DNA from: Nisaea nitritireducens
Lineage (GTDB): Bacteria; Pseudomonadota; Alphaproteobacteria; Thalassobaculales; Thalassobaculaceae
NCBI RefSeq assembly: GCF_014904795.1
Contig: NZ_JACZFS010000014.1
Location: 62,001-126,000 of the forward strand
Reading direction: 5' to 3'
DNA length: 64,000 bases
The notes beneath the pieces were generated by a model, which was given only the letters and a program-made list of their open reading frames with translations, was not told the DNA's origin and ran no database searches. How positions within the stretch are numbered: position 1 is the stretch's first letter; each line of letters begins with the position of its first letter. Below are positions 1-9,231 of this stretch, one piece after another. Both the position numbers and the translations under genes were made by a program.

Positions 1-368
1 ATCAGTCCGCCCAGGCAACCGAGGATATCTCAACACAGGTCCAGGAAATCCAGCAATCGAGCAGCGCCGCGGTCGAGGCAATCAGTCGCGTGACCGGCCT
101 GATCTCCAACTTGTCGGAATCCTCAACCATGATTGCGGGCGCAGTCGAAGAGCAATCTGCAGCCACCTCCGAGATTTCACGCAATGTTCAGGATGCCGCG
201 ACCGGTACCGATGAGGTTACCAGCAGCATCGCACACGTGAATCAGGCGACAGTGAAAACCAGTGCGGCGGCCGAGAATGTAACGGGAACTGCATCCCGCA
301 TGAACGACTCTGTCAGCGCCCTGCGCAGTCAGGTCGACGCTTTCCTCGCAGAGGTGCGCTCCGCCTGA
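1..368 (+). CDS. Methyl-accepting chemotaxis protein, C-terminal fragment
   Basis: Partial gene: the reading frame is open from the left edge (first full codon at base 3) and stops at 366-368. The roughly 120 visible residues are the distal half of a chemoreceptor signalling domain, a long heptad-rich helix with the pattern 'GAVEEQSAATSEISRNV' and a C-terminal 'FLAEVRSA' tail. This region follows the hairpin tip that binds CheA and CheW, so the sensor, membrane segments and HAMP domain lie outside the window. The family is known to cluster at the cell pole and control CheA kinase activity. Its C-terminus resembles those of the two other chemoreceptors in this window ('FLVEVRQK', 'FLGNVRAL'). 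A strong hairpin terminator follows. The family call is secure; the ligand cannot be inferred. Confidence 0.93.
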   Translation, partial: QSAQATEDISTQVQEIQQSSSAAVEAISRVTGLISNLSESSTMIAGAVEEQSAATSEISRNVQDAATGTDEVTSSIAHVNQATVKTSAAAENVTGTASRMNDSVSALRSQVDAFLAEVRSA

Positions 369-396
369 CCTGAGAAAAAGCTACACTAATATGAAG

Positions 397-423
397 CGGC
401 CGGGCATCTGCCCGGCCGTTTTC
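397..423 (+). terminator. Rho-independent terminator of the chemoreceptor gene
   Basis: Perfect GC-rich inverted repeat (397-406 with 409-418, core CGGCCGGG/CCCGGCCG) followed by TTTTC, 28 bases after the chemoreceptor stop. The T-run lies on the + side, so it mainly serves the + strand gene. Confidence 0.85.
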
Positions 424-424
424 A

Positions 425-823
425 TTAGTCCTTCTTCTCGACCTGCCCGTCCGCCTTGATCCACTCTCCAAGGCCACCCTCAAGATGGGCGACGGGCGTC
501 AGCCCCATATCCTGCGCCGTCTTGGCGGACAGCGCCGAGCGCCAGCTTGCGGCGCAATAGAAGACAAAGGTTTTGTCCTCGCCGAAGAAGTCCTTGTAAT
601 AGGGGCTGGCCGGGTCGATCCAGAATTCCAGCATGCCGCGCGGCACGTGGCGCGCGCCGGGAATGCGCCCGGTCTTGGCGATCTCGCGCACATCGCGGAC
701 ATCGATAAAGGTCACGTCGTCGCTGCCGACCATGGCCTTTGCATCCTCGACGGAGACGATGCGGACCTGCTCGTTGGCTTCGGCCACCATGGAGTCGACG
801 GTTTTGATGGTTTTCTCGGCCAT
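425..823 (-). CDS. Rhodanese-like domain protein
   Basis: Single-domain protein of 132 aa. It carries the rhodanese pattern: 'FIDVRDVREIAKTGRIPGA' in the N-terminal half, then an active-site loop 'CAASWRS' in which the Cys would carry the persulfide and the Arg completes the CX5R loop, then a closing 'LEGGLGEWI'. Such proteins move sulfane sulfur to thiol acceptors; the physiological acceptor here is unknown. No signal peptide is seen, so it should be cytoplasmic. The start is supported by GGGAGGG upstream of the ATG. It lies downstream of typA on the same strand, separated by a strong hairpin, so co-transcription is uncertain. Confidence 0.88.
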   Translation of the reverse strand: MAEKTIKTVDSMVAEANEQVRIVSVEDAKAMVGSDDVTFIDVRDVREIAKTGRIPGARHVPRGMLEFWIDPASPYYKDFFGEDKTFVFYCAASWRSALSAKTAQDMGLTPVAHLEGGLGEWIKADGQVEKKD

Positions 824-895
824 TGAGGCCCTCCCTCAGGATCACGTTTCTGGGGAGAGCCTAGTGCGCGCGGAGCGCAAACGGAATGGCCTTTC

Positions 896-922
896 GGGAA
901 CCGGACTGATGCTCCGGTTCCC
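896..922 (-). terminator. Hairpin downstream of typA
   Basis: Perfect 10-bp inverted repeat GGGAACCGGA/TCCGGTTCCC (896-905 and 913-922) with a 7-base loop, 20 bases past the typA stop. No T-run follows on the minus strand, so it may be a weak terminator or an mRNA 3' end stabiliser. Confidence 0.5.
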
Positions 923-941
923 TTGGGTCGTCAGGAGAGTA

Positions 942-2768
<1,827 letters not shown>

Positions 2769-3043
2769 GGATCGACTCCGAACAGGTCCGCCGCGCGCCG
2801 CTATTACGGCGCGGTGCCAGGCGTGCAAATCTGCGTTGATTGGCTCAGGGCGGTTCAGGCCCGGCAGTGTAAAATGACTCGGCGCTAACATACTTATATT
2901 GCAGCGCGAAACAAGCGCTGGATTGCATGGCTGCATCCCGTTTGCAACCCCATCCGGCATCCCACTGGGATGTGATGCCGCCTAGCCTTGCCAGCAAAGC
3001 GTTAAATGGGAACAATAAGAGAACAAACAAGAGGAATCGGGTC

Positions 3044-3409
3044 ATGGCCGCATCGAAAGAGCTCGCGGACTTCATCACCGACATGCTGGAGCCGTTGGGC
3101 GATATCCATGCGCACCGCATGTTCGGCGGCTATGGCATCAAATATGGCGAGGTCAATTTCGCCCTCTTGCTGGGTGACCTGCCCTATTTCCGCGTGGACG
3201 ACCGGAATCGCCCGGCTTTCGAGGAGCGCGGCAGCGAGCCGTTCGGCTACAACACAAAGAAAGGCGAGGTCACGGTCGGCAGCTACTGGGAGGTCCCGAC
3301 AGACATACTTGAAGACCCAGAGTTGTTTCTGGATTGGGCCCGCGCCGCCATCGATGCGGCCCTCAAGGCACATAAACCTAAGAAAAATCGAAAACGCAAA
3401 CAGGCTTAA
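3044..3409 (+). CDS. TfoX N-terminal domain protein
   Basis: 121 aa. The motif 'MFGGYGIKYGEVNFALLLGD' and the following 'YFRVDDRNRPAFEERGSEPF' are typical of the TfoX_N domain, found in Sxy/TfoX competence regulators and in many small stand-alone proteins of unknown function. No TfoX_C domain is present, so a competence role should not be assumed. The C-terminus is strongly basic (KPKKNRKRKQA), possibly for nucleic acid binding. The ATG at 3044 is preferred over the upstream open frame because of GAGGA at a suitable distance and because homology-like sequence begins there. It is monocistronic by spacing. Confidence 0.85.
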   Translation: MAASKELADFITDMLEPLGDIHAHRMFGGYGIKYGEVNFALLLGDLPYFRVDDRNRPAFEERGSEPFGYNTKKGEVTVGSYWEVPTDILEDPELFLDWARAAIDAALKAHKPKKNRKRKQA

Positions 3410-3506
3410 TTGGCCAAAATCAGTGCCTTACGGCTTGCCAATACACGGTATTTGATTCAATTTTATGTATATTATCCAATTATCCTAAACGGCGAGAGTA
3501 ACCTTC

Positions 3507-3962
3507 ATGGTACCTGAGTCTGACCGCATCACTTTCGAGGCTGGTGACATCATCTGTGAACATGGTGAGCCGTCTGACCACGTCATGTACGTTCTCAGCG
3601 GCGAGGTTGCCATGGAACATAGTCCCGGCCTCCTCGTCGAGCTGGACGGCAAGGTCACGACCTTCAAGCGCGGCTCTCTCCTCGGCGAAAGCTCTGCCAT
3701 CCTGAAGCGGCCCTATGTCGGAACCCTCGTCGGCTTCAGCAGCGGCGCCTACGCTCGCGTACGTGCGGACCGGGTACGCGCCGACATCGCTAAATGCGCG
3801 AAACTGCCGAAGATGATCATCCTCAATCAGGCCCACAAGCTCGATCAGGCCTATGGCTTCATCATGACGAACTACAAGAATGCCAGCCGTGGTCAGGTGA
3901 AAGAAGTCTTCGAACCCGACCACAGCCTCGGCGATTTCTTCGAGGAAGGTGTCTCGAAGTAA
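3507..3962 (+). CDS. Stand-alone cyclic nucleotide-binding domain protein
   Basis: 151 aa. Residues about 8-70 match the cNMP-binding beta-roll: 'FEAGDIICEHGEPSDHVMYVLSGEVAM' spans the first strands and 'RGSLLGESSAILKRPYVGTL' sits where the phosphate-binding cassette would be. The C-terminal part is helical ('MIILNQAHKLDQAYGFIMTNYKNASRG') and shows no helix-turn-helix, kinase or channel segment, so it is not a CRP-type regulator. It may bind a nucleotide or act as a scaffold. GAGAG precedes the ATG. Specific function unknown. Confidence 0.78.
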   Translation: MVPESDRITFEAGDIICEHGEPSDHVMYVLSGEVAMEHSPGLLVELDGKVTTFKRGSLLGESSAILKRPYVGTLVGFSSGAYARVRADRVRADIAKCAKLPKMIILNQAHKLDQAYGFIMTNYKNASRGQVKEVFEPDHSLGDFFEEGVSK

Positions 3963-3974
3963 GGCGAAGGCCGC

Positions 3975-4988
3975 CTACCCCGTCAGCGCCACCCTTCCCT
4001 CCAGCGGATAGGCCGGATCATTGTATCCTGGCGTCGAGGGGTGCCCTTCCGCCACCAGGCCGTTAATCAGCGCCTCGTCCTCTTCCGTGAATTCGTATTC
4101 CAACGCTTTCGCATAGGCCTTCCACTGCTCCATCGTGCGCGGCCCGGCGATGGTTCCGGTGACGAGGCCGTTATTCAGCACCCAACCAACGGCGAGGTCG
4201 ATGATGGTCGCGCCTTTGGCTTCGGCATGGGCCTTGATCTTCTCCGCGATTACCAGACTTTCCTCGCGCCATTCGGTCTGCATCATGCGGGTGTCGGCAC
4301 GGGCGGCGCGGGTGCCTTCGGCGGGCTCGGCACCCGGCTTGTACTTGCCGGAGAGCACGCCACGGGCGAGCGGGCTGTAAGGGAAGACGCCAAGTCCGTA
4401 ATAATCGCAAGCGGCCAGATGCTCGGTCTCCGGCATCCGGTTCATAGCGTTGTAATAGGGCTGGCTGACGACCGGGCGGTCGATGCCCGCCGCATCGCAG
4501 AGATTGCAGATTTCGGCCACCCGCCAGGAGCGGTGGTTGGAGATACCGAAATGCCGGATCATGCCGGCATGGACCAGATCCGCCATTGCGTTCACCGTCT
4601 CTTCCAGCGGCGTCGAATGGTCTTCCTTATGCAGGTAGTAGATGTCGATATAGTCGGTATCGAGCCGCTCCAGCGATTCCTCGCAGGCCTGCAGCACCCA
4701 TTTCCGGGACAGGCCGCGCGCGTTCGGATCGCCCGCGTCCATCGGATTACCAAGCTTGGTCGCCAGCACCCAATAATCGCGATGGGCGGCAATGCCGCGG
4801 CCGACCACACGTTCCGAATTGCCGTTGTGATAGGCGTCGGCGGTATCGATGAAATTCACCCCTATATCCCGCGCCTCGGCGATAATCTCGTGGGAATCGG
4901 CCTCGCTGGTCGGCCCGCCAAACATCATGGCGCCGAGACACACCTTCGAGACCTTCAGGCCGGAGCGGCCGAGATTGCGGTATTCCAT
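3975..4988 (-). CDS. Aldo/keto reductase
   Basis: 337 aa NADPH-dependent (beta/alpha)8 oxidoreductase. The AKR catalytic tetrad is visible: Asp and Tyr in 'FIDTADAYHNGNSE', Lys in 'LATKLG', His in 'IYYLHKEDHSTPLEE'. The C-terminal cofactor region is 'TGTIAGPRTMEQ'. It resembles the YajO/Tas-like branch with N-terminus 'MEYRNLGRSGLKVS'. The upstream extension of the frame is rejected because the ATG at 4988 has a good GGGGAGG ribosome site and is the family start. Divergent from the RraA-like gene. The carbonyl substrate cannot be predicted. Confidence 0.93.
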   Translation of the reverse strand: MEYRNLGRSGLKVSKVCLGAMMFGGPTSEADSHEIIAEARDIGVNFIDTADAYHNGNSERVVGRGIAAHRDYWVLATKLGNPMDAGDPNARGLSRKWVLQACEESLERLDTDYIDIYYLHKEDHSTPLEETVNAMADLVHAGMIRHFGISNHRSWRVAEICNLCDAAGIDRPVVSQPYYNAMNRMPETEHLAACDYYGLGVFPYSPLARGVLSGKYKPGAEPAEGTRAARADTRMMQTEWREESLVIAEKIKAHAEAKGATIIDLAVGWVLNNGLVTGTIAGPRTMEQWKAYAKALEYEFTEEDEALINGLVAEGHPSTPGYNDPAYPLEGRVALTG

Positions 4989-5142
4989 TGGTTTTCCTCC
5001 CCATTTTTGCCACCCCTGATGGCTCAGGTGCGGTTCCGGAACGACAGAATAGCCGGGATGGACAACGACCGCACTTGAGGATCGCGAAGTCTCCGTGCTC
5101 TGATGCGGGCCAATGAAAAAACCGGCACCGGGAGGGCCTTCA

Positions 5143-5868
5143 ATGACCGGATTGAGCGATACGGCACGGGAAAAGCTGGCGCATGTCAGCACCGCGACCC
5201 TGACCACGCAGCTTCTGAAGCGCGGATTGCGCAATCAGTGCCTTCAGGGCGTCAGCCGCCTGACCGCGCATGATCGCAATATGGTCGGCGAGGCTTTTAC
5301 CCTGCGGAACATCCCGGCGCGTGAGGATATCGACCAGATCAGCGCCTATGACGATTACGATCACCCCCAGCGCAAAGCCATCGAGACGATACCGGCCGGC
5401 AAGATCCTGGTGGTGGATTGCCGTCAGGACGCCAGCGCCGCTTCCGCCGGCAATATCCTGATGACGCGCCTGCAGGTCCGCGGCGTCGCCGGCTTCGTTT
5501 CCGATGGCGGCATCCGCGATTCCTACGAGATCGCGGAATACGACATTCCCTGTTATGTCGGCGGACCCTCCGCGCCGACCAGCCTGATCAAGCACCATGC
5601 CGTGGCCGAGCTGAACACCCCCATCGCCTGCGGCGGTGTCGCGGTCTATCCGGACGATGTGCTGGTCGGCGACGCGGAAGGTCTTGTGGTTCTGCCGGCC
5701 CATCTTGCCGAGGAAATTGCCGAGCAATCCTTCGAGCAGGAGAAGATGGAAGTCTTCATCGCGGAAGAAGTCGCAAGCGGCAAGCCTCTGCGCGGCACCT
5801 ATCCGCCGGATGAAGCCACCAAGGCCCGCTATGTGGAATGGCAGAAGAAGCGGGACGCCGAAGCGTGA
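5143..5868 (+). CDS. RraA-family protein (HMG/CHA aldolase-like)
   Basis: 241 aa. The 'GVAGFVSDGGIRDSYE' segment is the conserved divalent-metal site of the RraA/4-hydroxy-4-methyl-2-oxoglutarate (HMG) aldolase family, where Asp and Arg-Asp hold Mg2+ and the oxaloacetate-like substrate. 'VYPDDVLVGDAEGLVVLP' near the C-terminus is also typical. Members are often mislabelled demethylmenaquinone methyltransferase. The ATG at 5143 is chosen because GGAGGG stands 7-8 bases before it; an upstream in-frame ATG at 5113 lacks this. It heads a tight (+) gene run. Aldolase or decarboxylase activity on a small keto acid is likely; the substrate is unknown. Confidence 0.85.
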   Translation: MTGLSDTAREKLAHVSTATLTTQLLKRGLRNQCLQGVSRLTAHDRNMVGEAFTLRNIPAREDIDQISAYDDYDHPQRKAIETIPAGKILVVDCRQDASAASAGNILMTRLQVRGVAGFVSDGGIRDSYEIAEYDIPCYVGGPSAPTSLIKHHAVAELNTPIACGGVAVYPDDVLVGDAEGLVVLPAHLAEEIAEQSFEQEKMEVFIAEEVASGKPLRGTYPPDEATKARYVEWQKKRDAEA

Positions 5869-6500
5869 GTGCTGCCGATACGGATAACGACGCGCTGATC
5901 GCGGTCTATGATCGTGATGCACGGCGCCTGCGGACGGAATGGTCCGCAGGTGCGGAGTCCGCAACCCATAGCGACAAGTTCATTACTTTTCACACCCCCT
6001 ACCTTCCGTCCGAGGGAGGCCATGCCCTGGATATCGGTGCCGGATACGGGGCCCATGTAAACGGGCTTGAATCCCGGGGGCTGGAAGTGGTCGCGGTCGA
6101 ACCCGCCGCCGGTATGCGCGCGGAAGCAGAGACCCTCTATCCCAACTCCCGAGCGACCTGGCTCGACGACCGCTTGCCGGATCTCGCAAAAGTGCACGCG
6201 CTCGGGCGCCGGTTTGATTTCATGCTGATGAACTCGGTCTGGATGCATCTGCCGCAGAATTTGCGGAGTCAGGGCATGGCATGCCTCGCCGCGCTTCTCG
6301 CACCTGGCGGTCGTTTCTCCGTGCTGCTGCGGCACGGTCCGGCACCGGCGGACCGGCCAATGCTCGAGTCAGACACCGAGCCCTTCCTGGCCCTCGCCGA
6401 GGCGCAAGGACTTTCCGTTATTCACCGCGAAGAAAACGGCGATGAGTTGGAACGCGACAGCGTTTCCTTCACCCGCCTCATTTTGACGAAATCAGGTTAA
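5865..6500 (+). CDS. Class I SAM-dependent methyltransferase
   Basis: 211 aa. SAM-binding motif I is 'ALDIGAGYGAHVNGL', followed by an acidic strand end 'VVAVEPAAGM' and a later 'FDFMLMNSVWMHLP', the usual order for a class I methyltransferase. The start is a GTG overlapping the RraA-like stop codon by 4 bases (GTGA), which indicates translational coupling. The enoyl-CoA hydratase follows after 4 bases. The methyl acceptor is not predictable, and no restriction-modification or cobalamin context is present. Confidence 0.85.
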   Translation: MSAADTDNDALIAVYDRDARRLRTEWSAGAESATHSDKFITFHTPYLPSEGGHALDIGAGYGAHVNGLESRGLEVVAVEPAAGMRAEAETLYPNSRATWLDDRLPDLAKVHALGRRFDFMLMNSVWMHLPQNLRSQGMACLAALLAPGGRFSVLLRHGPAPADRPMLESDTEPFLALAEAQGLSVIHREENGDELERDSVSFTRLILTKSG

Positions 6501-6504
6501 TTCA

Positions 6505-7296
6505 ATGACATATGAAACTTTGCTCTTCTCAATCGAAGACAACATCGCCCGCATCACCCTGAACCGGCCGGAGCGGATCAACGCCGTCACCGCGGTCATG
6601 CACGAGGATTTGCGCGACGCCTTCACTCAGCTGGAAAAACCGGGCTCCGCCCGCTGTGTGATCATCACCGGCGCCGGACGCGGATTCTGCTCCGGACAGG
6701 ATCTCGCCGACCGCAAGGCCACCAGCACGGCCGAACGGCGCGACCTCAGCGAATCCATACAGCAGAACTACAATCCGCTGATCAAGCGCATGGCCGCCCT
6801 GCCGATCCCGATCATCTCGGCGGTCAACGGCGTCGCCGCCGGGGCTGGTGCCAGTCTGGCACTCGCCGCCGATATCGTGTTGGCAGGTCACAACACCAAG
6901 TTCGTGCAGGCCTTCGTCAATATCGGTCTGGTACCGGATGCAGGCGGAACCTACGTGCTGCCCCGCCGCGTCGGCCTTGCCCGCGCGCTCGGCATGACCT
7001 TGATCGGCGCTCCGGTGACAGGCAAGCAGGCTGCCGACTGGGGCCTGATCTGGTCCTCGGTCGAAGACGAAACCCTGCTGGAGGAAGCCGAAACCCTGGC
7101 AAAAACCCTGGCCGCGAAAGCCCCTCTGGCGCTCGCCGGGATCAAGAAGATCATGCGTGCCTCGCTCGACAACGGATTGGCCGAACAACTTGATATGGAA
7201 GCAGAATTCCAGCGTCAGTGCGGTTATACGGACGATTATCAGGAAGGCATCGCCAGCTTCCTTGAAAAACGCGCGCCAAACTTTCAGGGCAAATAA
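6505..7296 (+). CDS. Enoyl-CoA hydratase/isomerase family protein (PaaG-like)
   Basis: 263 aa crotonase-fold enzyme. Oxyanion-hole sequence 'GAGRGFCSGQDL' and the second loop 'AVNGVAAGAGASLALAADI' are clear. 'FVNIGLVPDAGGTYVLPR' contains the Asp seen in isomerases of the PaaG type, which form the oxepin-CoA in aerobic phenylacetate degradation, rather than the Glu pair of classic crotonases. No other phenylacetate genes (paaABCDE, paaZ) are nearby, so PaaG identity is only a resemblance. It is the third gene of a close (+) run. Confidence 0.85.
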   Translation: MTYETLLFSIEDNIARITLNRPERINAVTAVMHEDLRDAFTQLEKPGSARCVIITGAGRGFCSGQDLADRKATSTAERRDLSESIQQNYNPLIKRMAALPIPIISAVNGVAAGAGASLALAADIVLAGHNTKFVQAFVNIGLVPDAGGTYVLPRRVGLARALGMTLIGAPVTGKQAADWGLIWSSVEDETLLEEAETLAKTLAAKAPLALAGIKKIMRASLDNGLAEQLDMEAEFQRQCGYTDDYQEGIASFLEKRAPNFQGK

Positions 7297-7310
7297 GCCG
7301 GAGCATCCCG

Positions 7311-7658
7311 ATGAGCGTCGTCATCTATCACAATCCGCGCTGCTCCAAGTCGCGACAGACATTGGAGCTGCTGCGGAGCAACGGAGTTGAGCCGGAGATC
7401 CGGGAATATCTGAAATCCCCGCCGAGCGCGGCGGAGATCGAGGAATTACTCGGTTTGCTCGGCATGGAGCCGGTCGCTCTGATGCGGCGCAAGGAAGCGC
7501 CCTTCAAGGAACTCGGCCTTGGCGACAGCTCAAAAGACCGTGCAACGCTCGTCCAGGCGATGCACGACAACCCGGTCCTGATCGAGCGTCCAATCGTCAT
7601 CGCCAACGGCAAGGCCGCCATCGGCCGCCCGCCGGAAGACGTGCTTAAAATCCTTTAG
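7311..7658 (+). CDS. arsC: ArsC-family arsenate reductase (glutaredoxin-coupled)
   Basis: 115 aa thioredoxin-fold protein. The nucleophilic Cys11 lies in 'HNPRCSKSRQTLELL', and the phosphate/arsenate-binding Arg appears in 'LIERPIVIANGKAAIGRPPEDV'. The family reduces arsenate to arsenite using glutathione and glutaredoxin. There is no arsR, arsB or acr3 gene nearby; the gene ends a run with metabolic enzymes, so a housekeeping YfgD/ArsC-like thiol role is possible. It starts 14 bases after the preceding stop. Confidence 0.9.
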   Translation: MSVVIYHNPRCSKSRQTLELLRSNGVEPEIREYLKSPPSAAEIEELLGLLGMEPVALMRRKEAPFKELGLGDSSKDRATLVQAMHDNPVLIERPIVIANGKAAIGRPPEDVLKIL

Positions 7659-7668
7659 GGTGTTTCAG

Positions 7669-7696
7669 GCGGAATCGGAGATGTTCAGGATTCCGC
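7669..7696. repeat. Inverted repeat between convergent genes
   Basis: 8-bp inverted repeat GCGGAATC/GATTCCGC with a 12-base loop in the gap between arsC and the converging ABC ATPase gene. No clear T-run, so terminator function is only possible. Confidence 0.35.
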
Positions 7697-7796
7697 ACCG
7701 GCACATCCAGATAACCAGAAGATCTAACTCTGACGCCTGTTGAGCCCCCAACATAGATTGAAGCGGGAGCAATATCCTCAGACACAAACTTGTTCC

Positions 7797-9137
7797 TTAA
7801 TTCCGGCTGACGCTCGGCACGATCTCAAGCGCAACAATCCCGGTAATCGTATCGTCATCGTCTGGCAAGACCTTGAACATGGCTGCGTCCATGATCCGGT
7901 GCAGCGACTTGCGTTCATTCTCGTACAGTCCGTTGACCCCGGCATTCAGGAAATAGGCCCCCGCCGTCAGACAGCACTCGAACTCAAAGCTGACATTAAT
8001 CTCCTCGCCCGCCCGGTAATCCGGAAGACCGCGCCTGAGGCTGTCCGTTGTCCTGCCGGACAATAGAACCCCCTGGATGGTCTTGATCATCATCGCGCAC
8101 ATGACCTGCTCGCGATCCTCAACGAAGCGAACCTTATAACGGAAGGCATAGTGCCTGCCGCGCACCAGAAGATTGACCGCTTCGCCGTCAAGAGTTTCGA
8201 TACGCGGCTGGCTGATCTCTGCCCCAAGGCTGACATACGCCGTGCGGCTTTCCGGCACCATTTCCGTATCTAGGGTTTCTCGCGACTCCTCGCGTCCGGT
8301 TTCGTTTCGGCAGGCTTCCTCGTCCCGGCGGATATCATCTCGCACGGCATTGAGCTGAGCGGCCGGTGCATGGGTCAGCTTGTGATAGTTGGAAATCACC
8401 CTCTTCGGATCCCCGTCCATCAGCATTTCGCCATGATCCAAAAGGACAACCCGGTCGCAAAGCTGCGTGATCATACCGGCCTCGTGGCTGACGAAGAGGA
8501 TCGTTGTGCCGCGACGGCGCATTTCCTCGATCCGGGCAAAGCACTTCCGCTGGAAACCTTCATCTCCAACCGCAAGCGCTTCATCGACAATAAAAATTTC
8601 CGGGTCCACGCTGACCGCGACCGCGAAAGCGAGGCGGACATACATGCCGCTCGAATAAGTTTCGACTAGCCGGTCGAGAAAATCGGCCAGGCCGGAAAAC
8701 GCGACTATGTCATCGAATTTCCTGTCGATCTCCTCCTTCGAGAGGCCGAGGATTGCCCCGTTCATGTAAATATTCTCACGGCCGCTCGCCGCCGGGTTGA
8801 AGCCTGCTCCCAGTTCGAGCAAAGCGGAGACCCGGCCATTCACCGTGACATCTCCTTCAGTTGCCATCAGCAGACCCGCAACGATCTGCAGCAACGTGGA
8901 CTTACCGGACCCGTTCCGCCCGATAATCCCGATCGTCTCTCCCCGCCCGACCCGGAAAGTCACATTATCCAGGGCCACGAAAGGAGTGAAGAAGGTGCGC
9001 CGCCCCCGCAGGATCGCCTGTTTCAGCCGGTCGAGGGGCTGATTGTAGACGTTAAAGACCTTCCGGACGCCCCGAATGTCGATGGCGACATCCGTCTCCG
9101 TGCGCAGCGCGACGCTATCGCTGGTCTGATTATTCAT
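7797..9137 (-). CDS. Wzt-type ABC transporter ATP-binding protein (polysaccharide export)
   Basis: 446 aa. The N-terminal ATPase domain has Walker A 'GRNGSGKST' (residues 73-81), signature 'YSSGMYVRLAFA', Walker B 'IFIVDEALAVGD' and an H-loop in 'TTILFVSHEAG'. 'FNVYNQPLDRLKQAI' and the missing TOBE domain are typical of the KpsT/Wzt group. Residues about 290-446 form an additional domain ('YALRYKVRF'-like beta region, 'CCLTAGAYFLNAGVNG') resembling the Wzt carbohydrate-binding domain that reads the capped end of the O-antigen chain. No Wzm-type permease or glycosyltransferase is present within the window on either side, which is unusual for this family. Confidence 0.88.
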   Translation of the reverse strand: MNNQTSDSVALRTETDVAIDIRGVRKVFNVYNQPLDRLKQAILRGRRTFFTPFVALDNVTFRVGRGETIGIIGRNGSGKSTLLQIVAGLLMATEGDVTVNGRVSALLELGAGFNPAASGRENIYMNGAILGLSKEEIDRKFDDIVAFSGLADFLDRLVETYSSGMYVRLAFAVAVSVDPEIFIVDEALAVGDEGFQRKCFARIEEMRRRGTTILFVSHEAGMITQLCDRVVLLDHGEMLMDGDPKRVISNYHKLTHAPAAQLNAVRDDIRRDEEACRNETGREESRETLDTEMVPESRTAYVSLGAEISQPRIETLDGEAVNLLVRGRHYAFRYKVRFVEDREQVMCAMMIKTIQGVLLSGRTTDSLRRGLPDYRAGEEINVSFEFECCLTAGAYFLNAGVNGLYENERKSLHRIMDAAMFKVLPDDDDTITGIVALEIVPSVSRN

Positions 9138-9231
9138 GCGGCAATCACAATCCGGGACGGCTCGGCGGCCGGCTGGTTTAAAACACGGCTCATGGCCGCG
9201 ATCTTACATCACCTCGGTGTAACGAAGCGGC

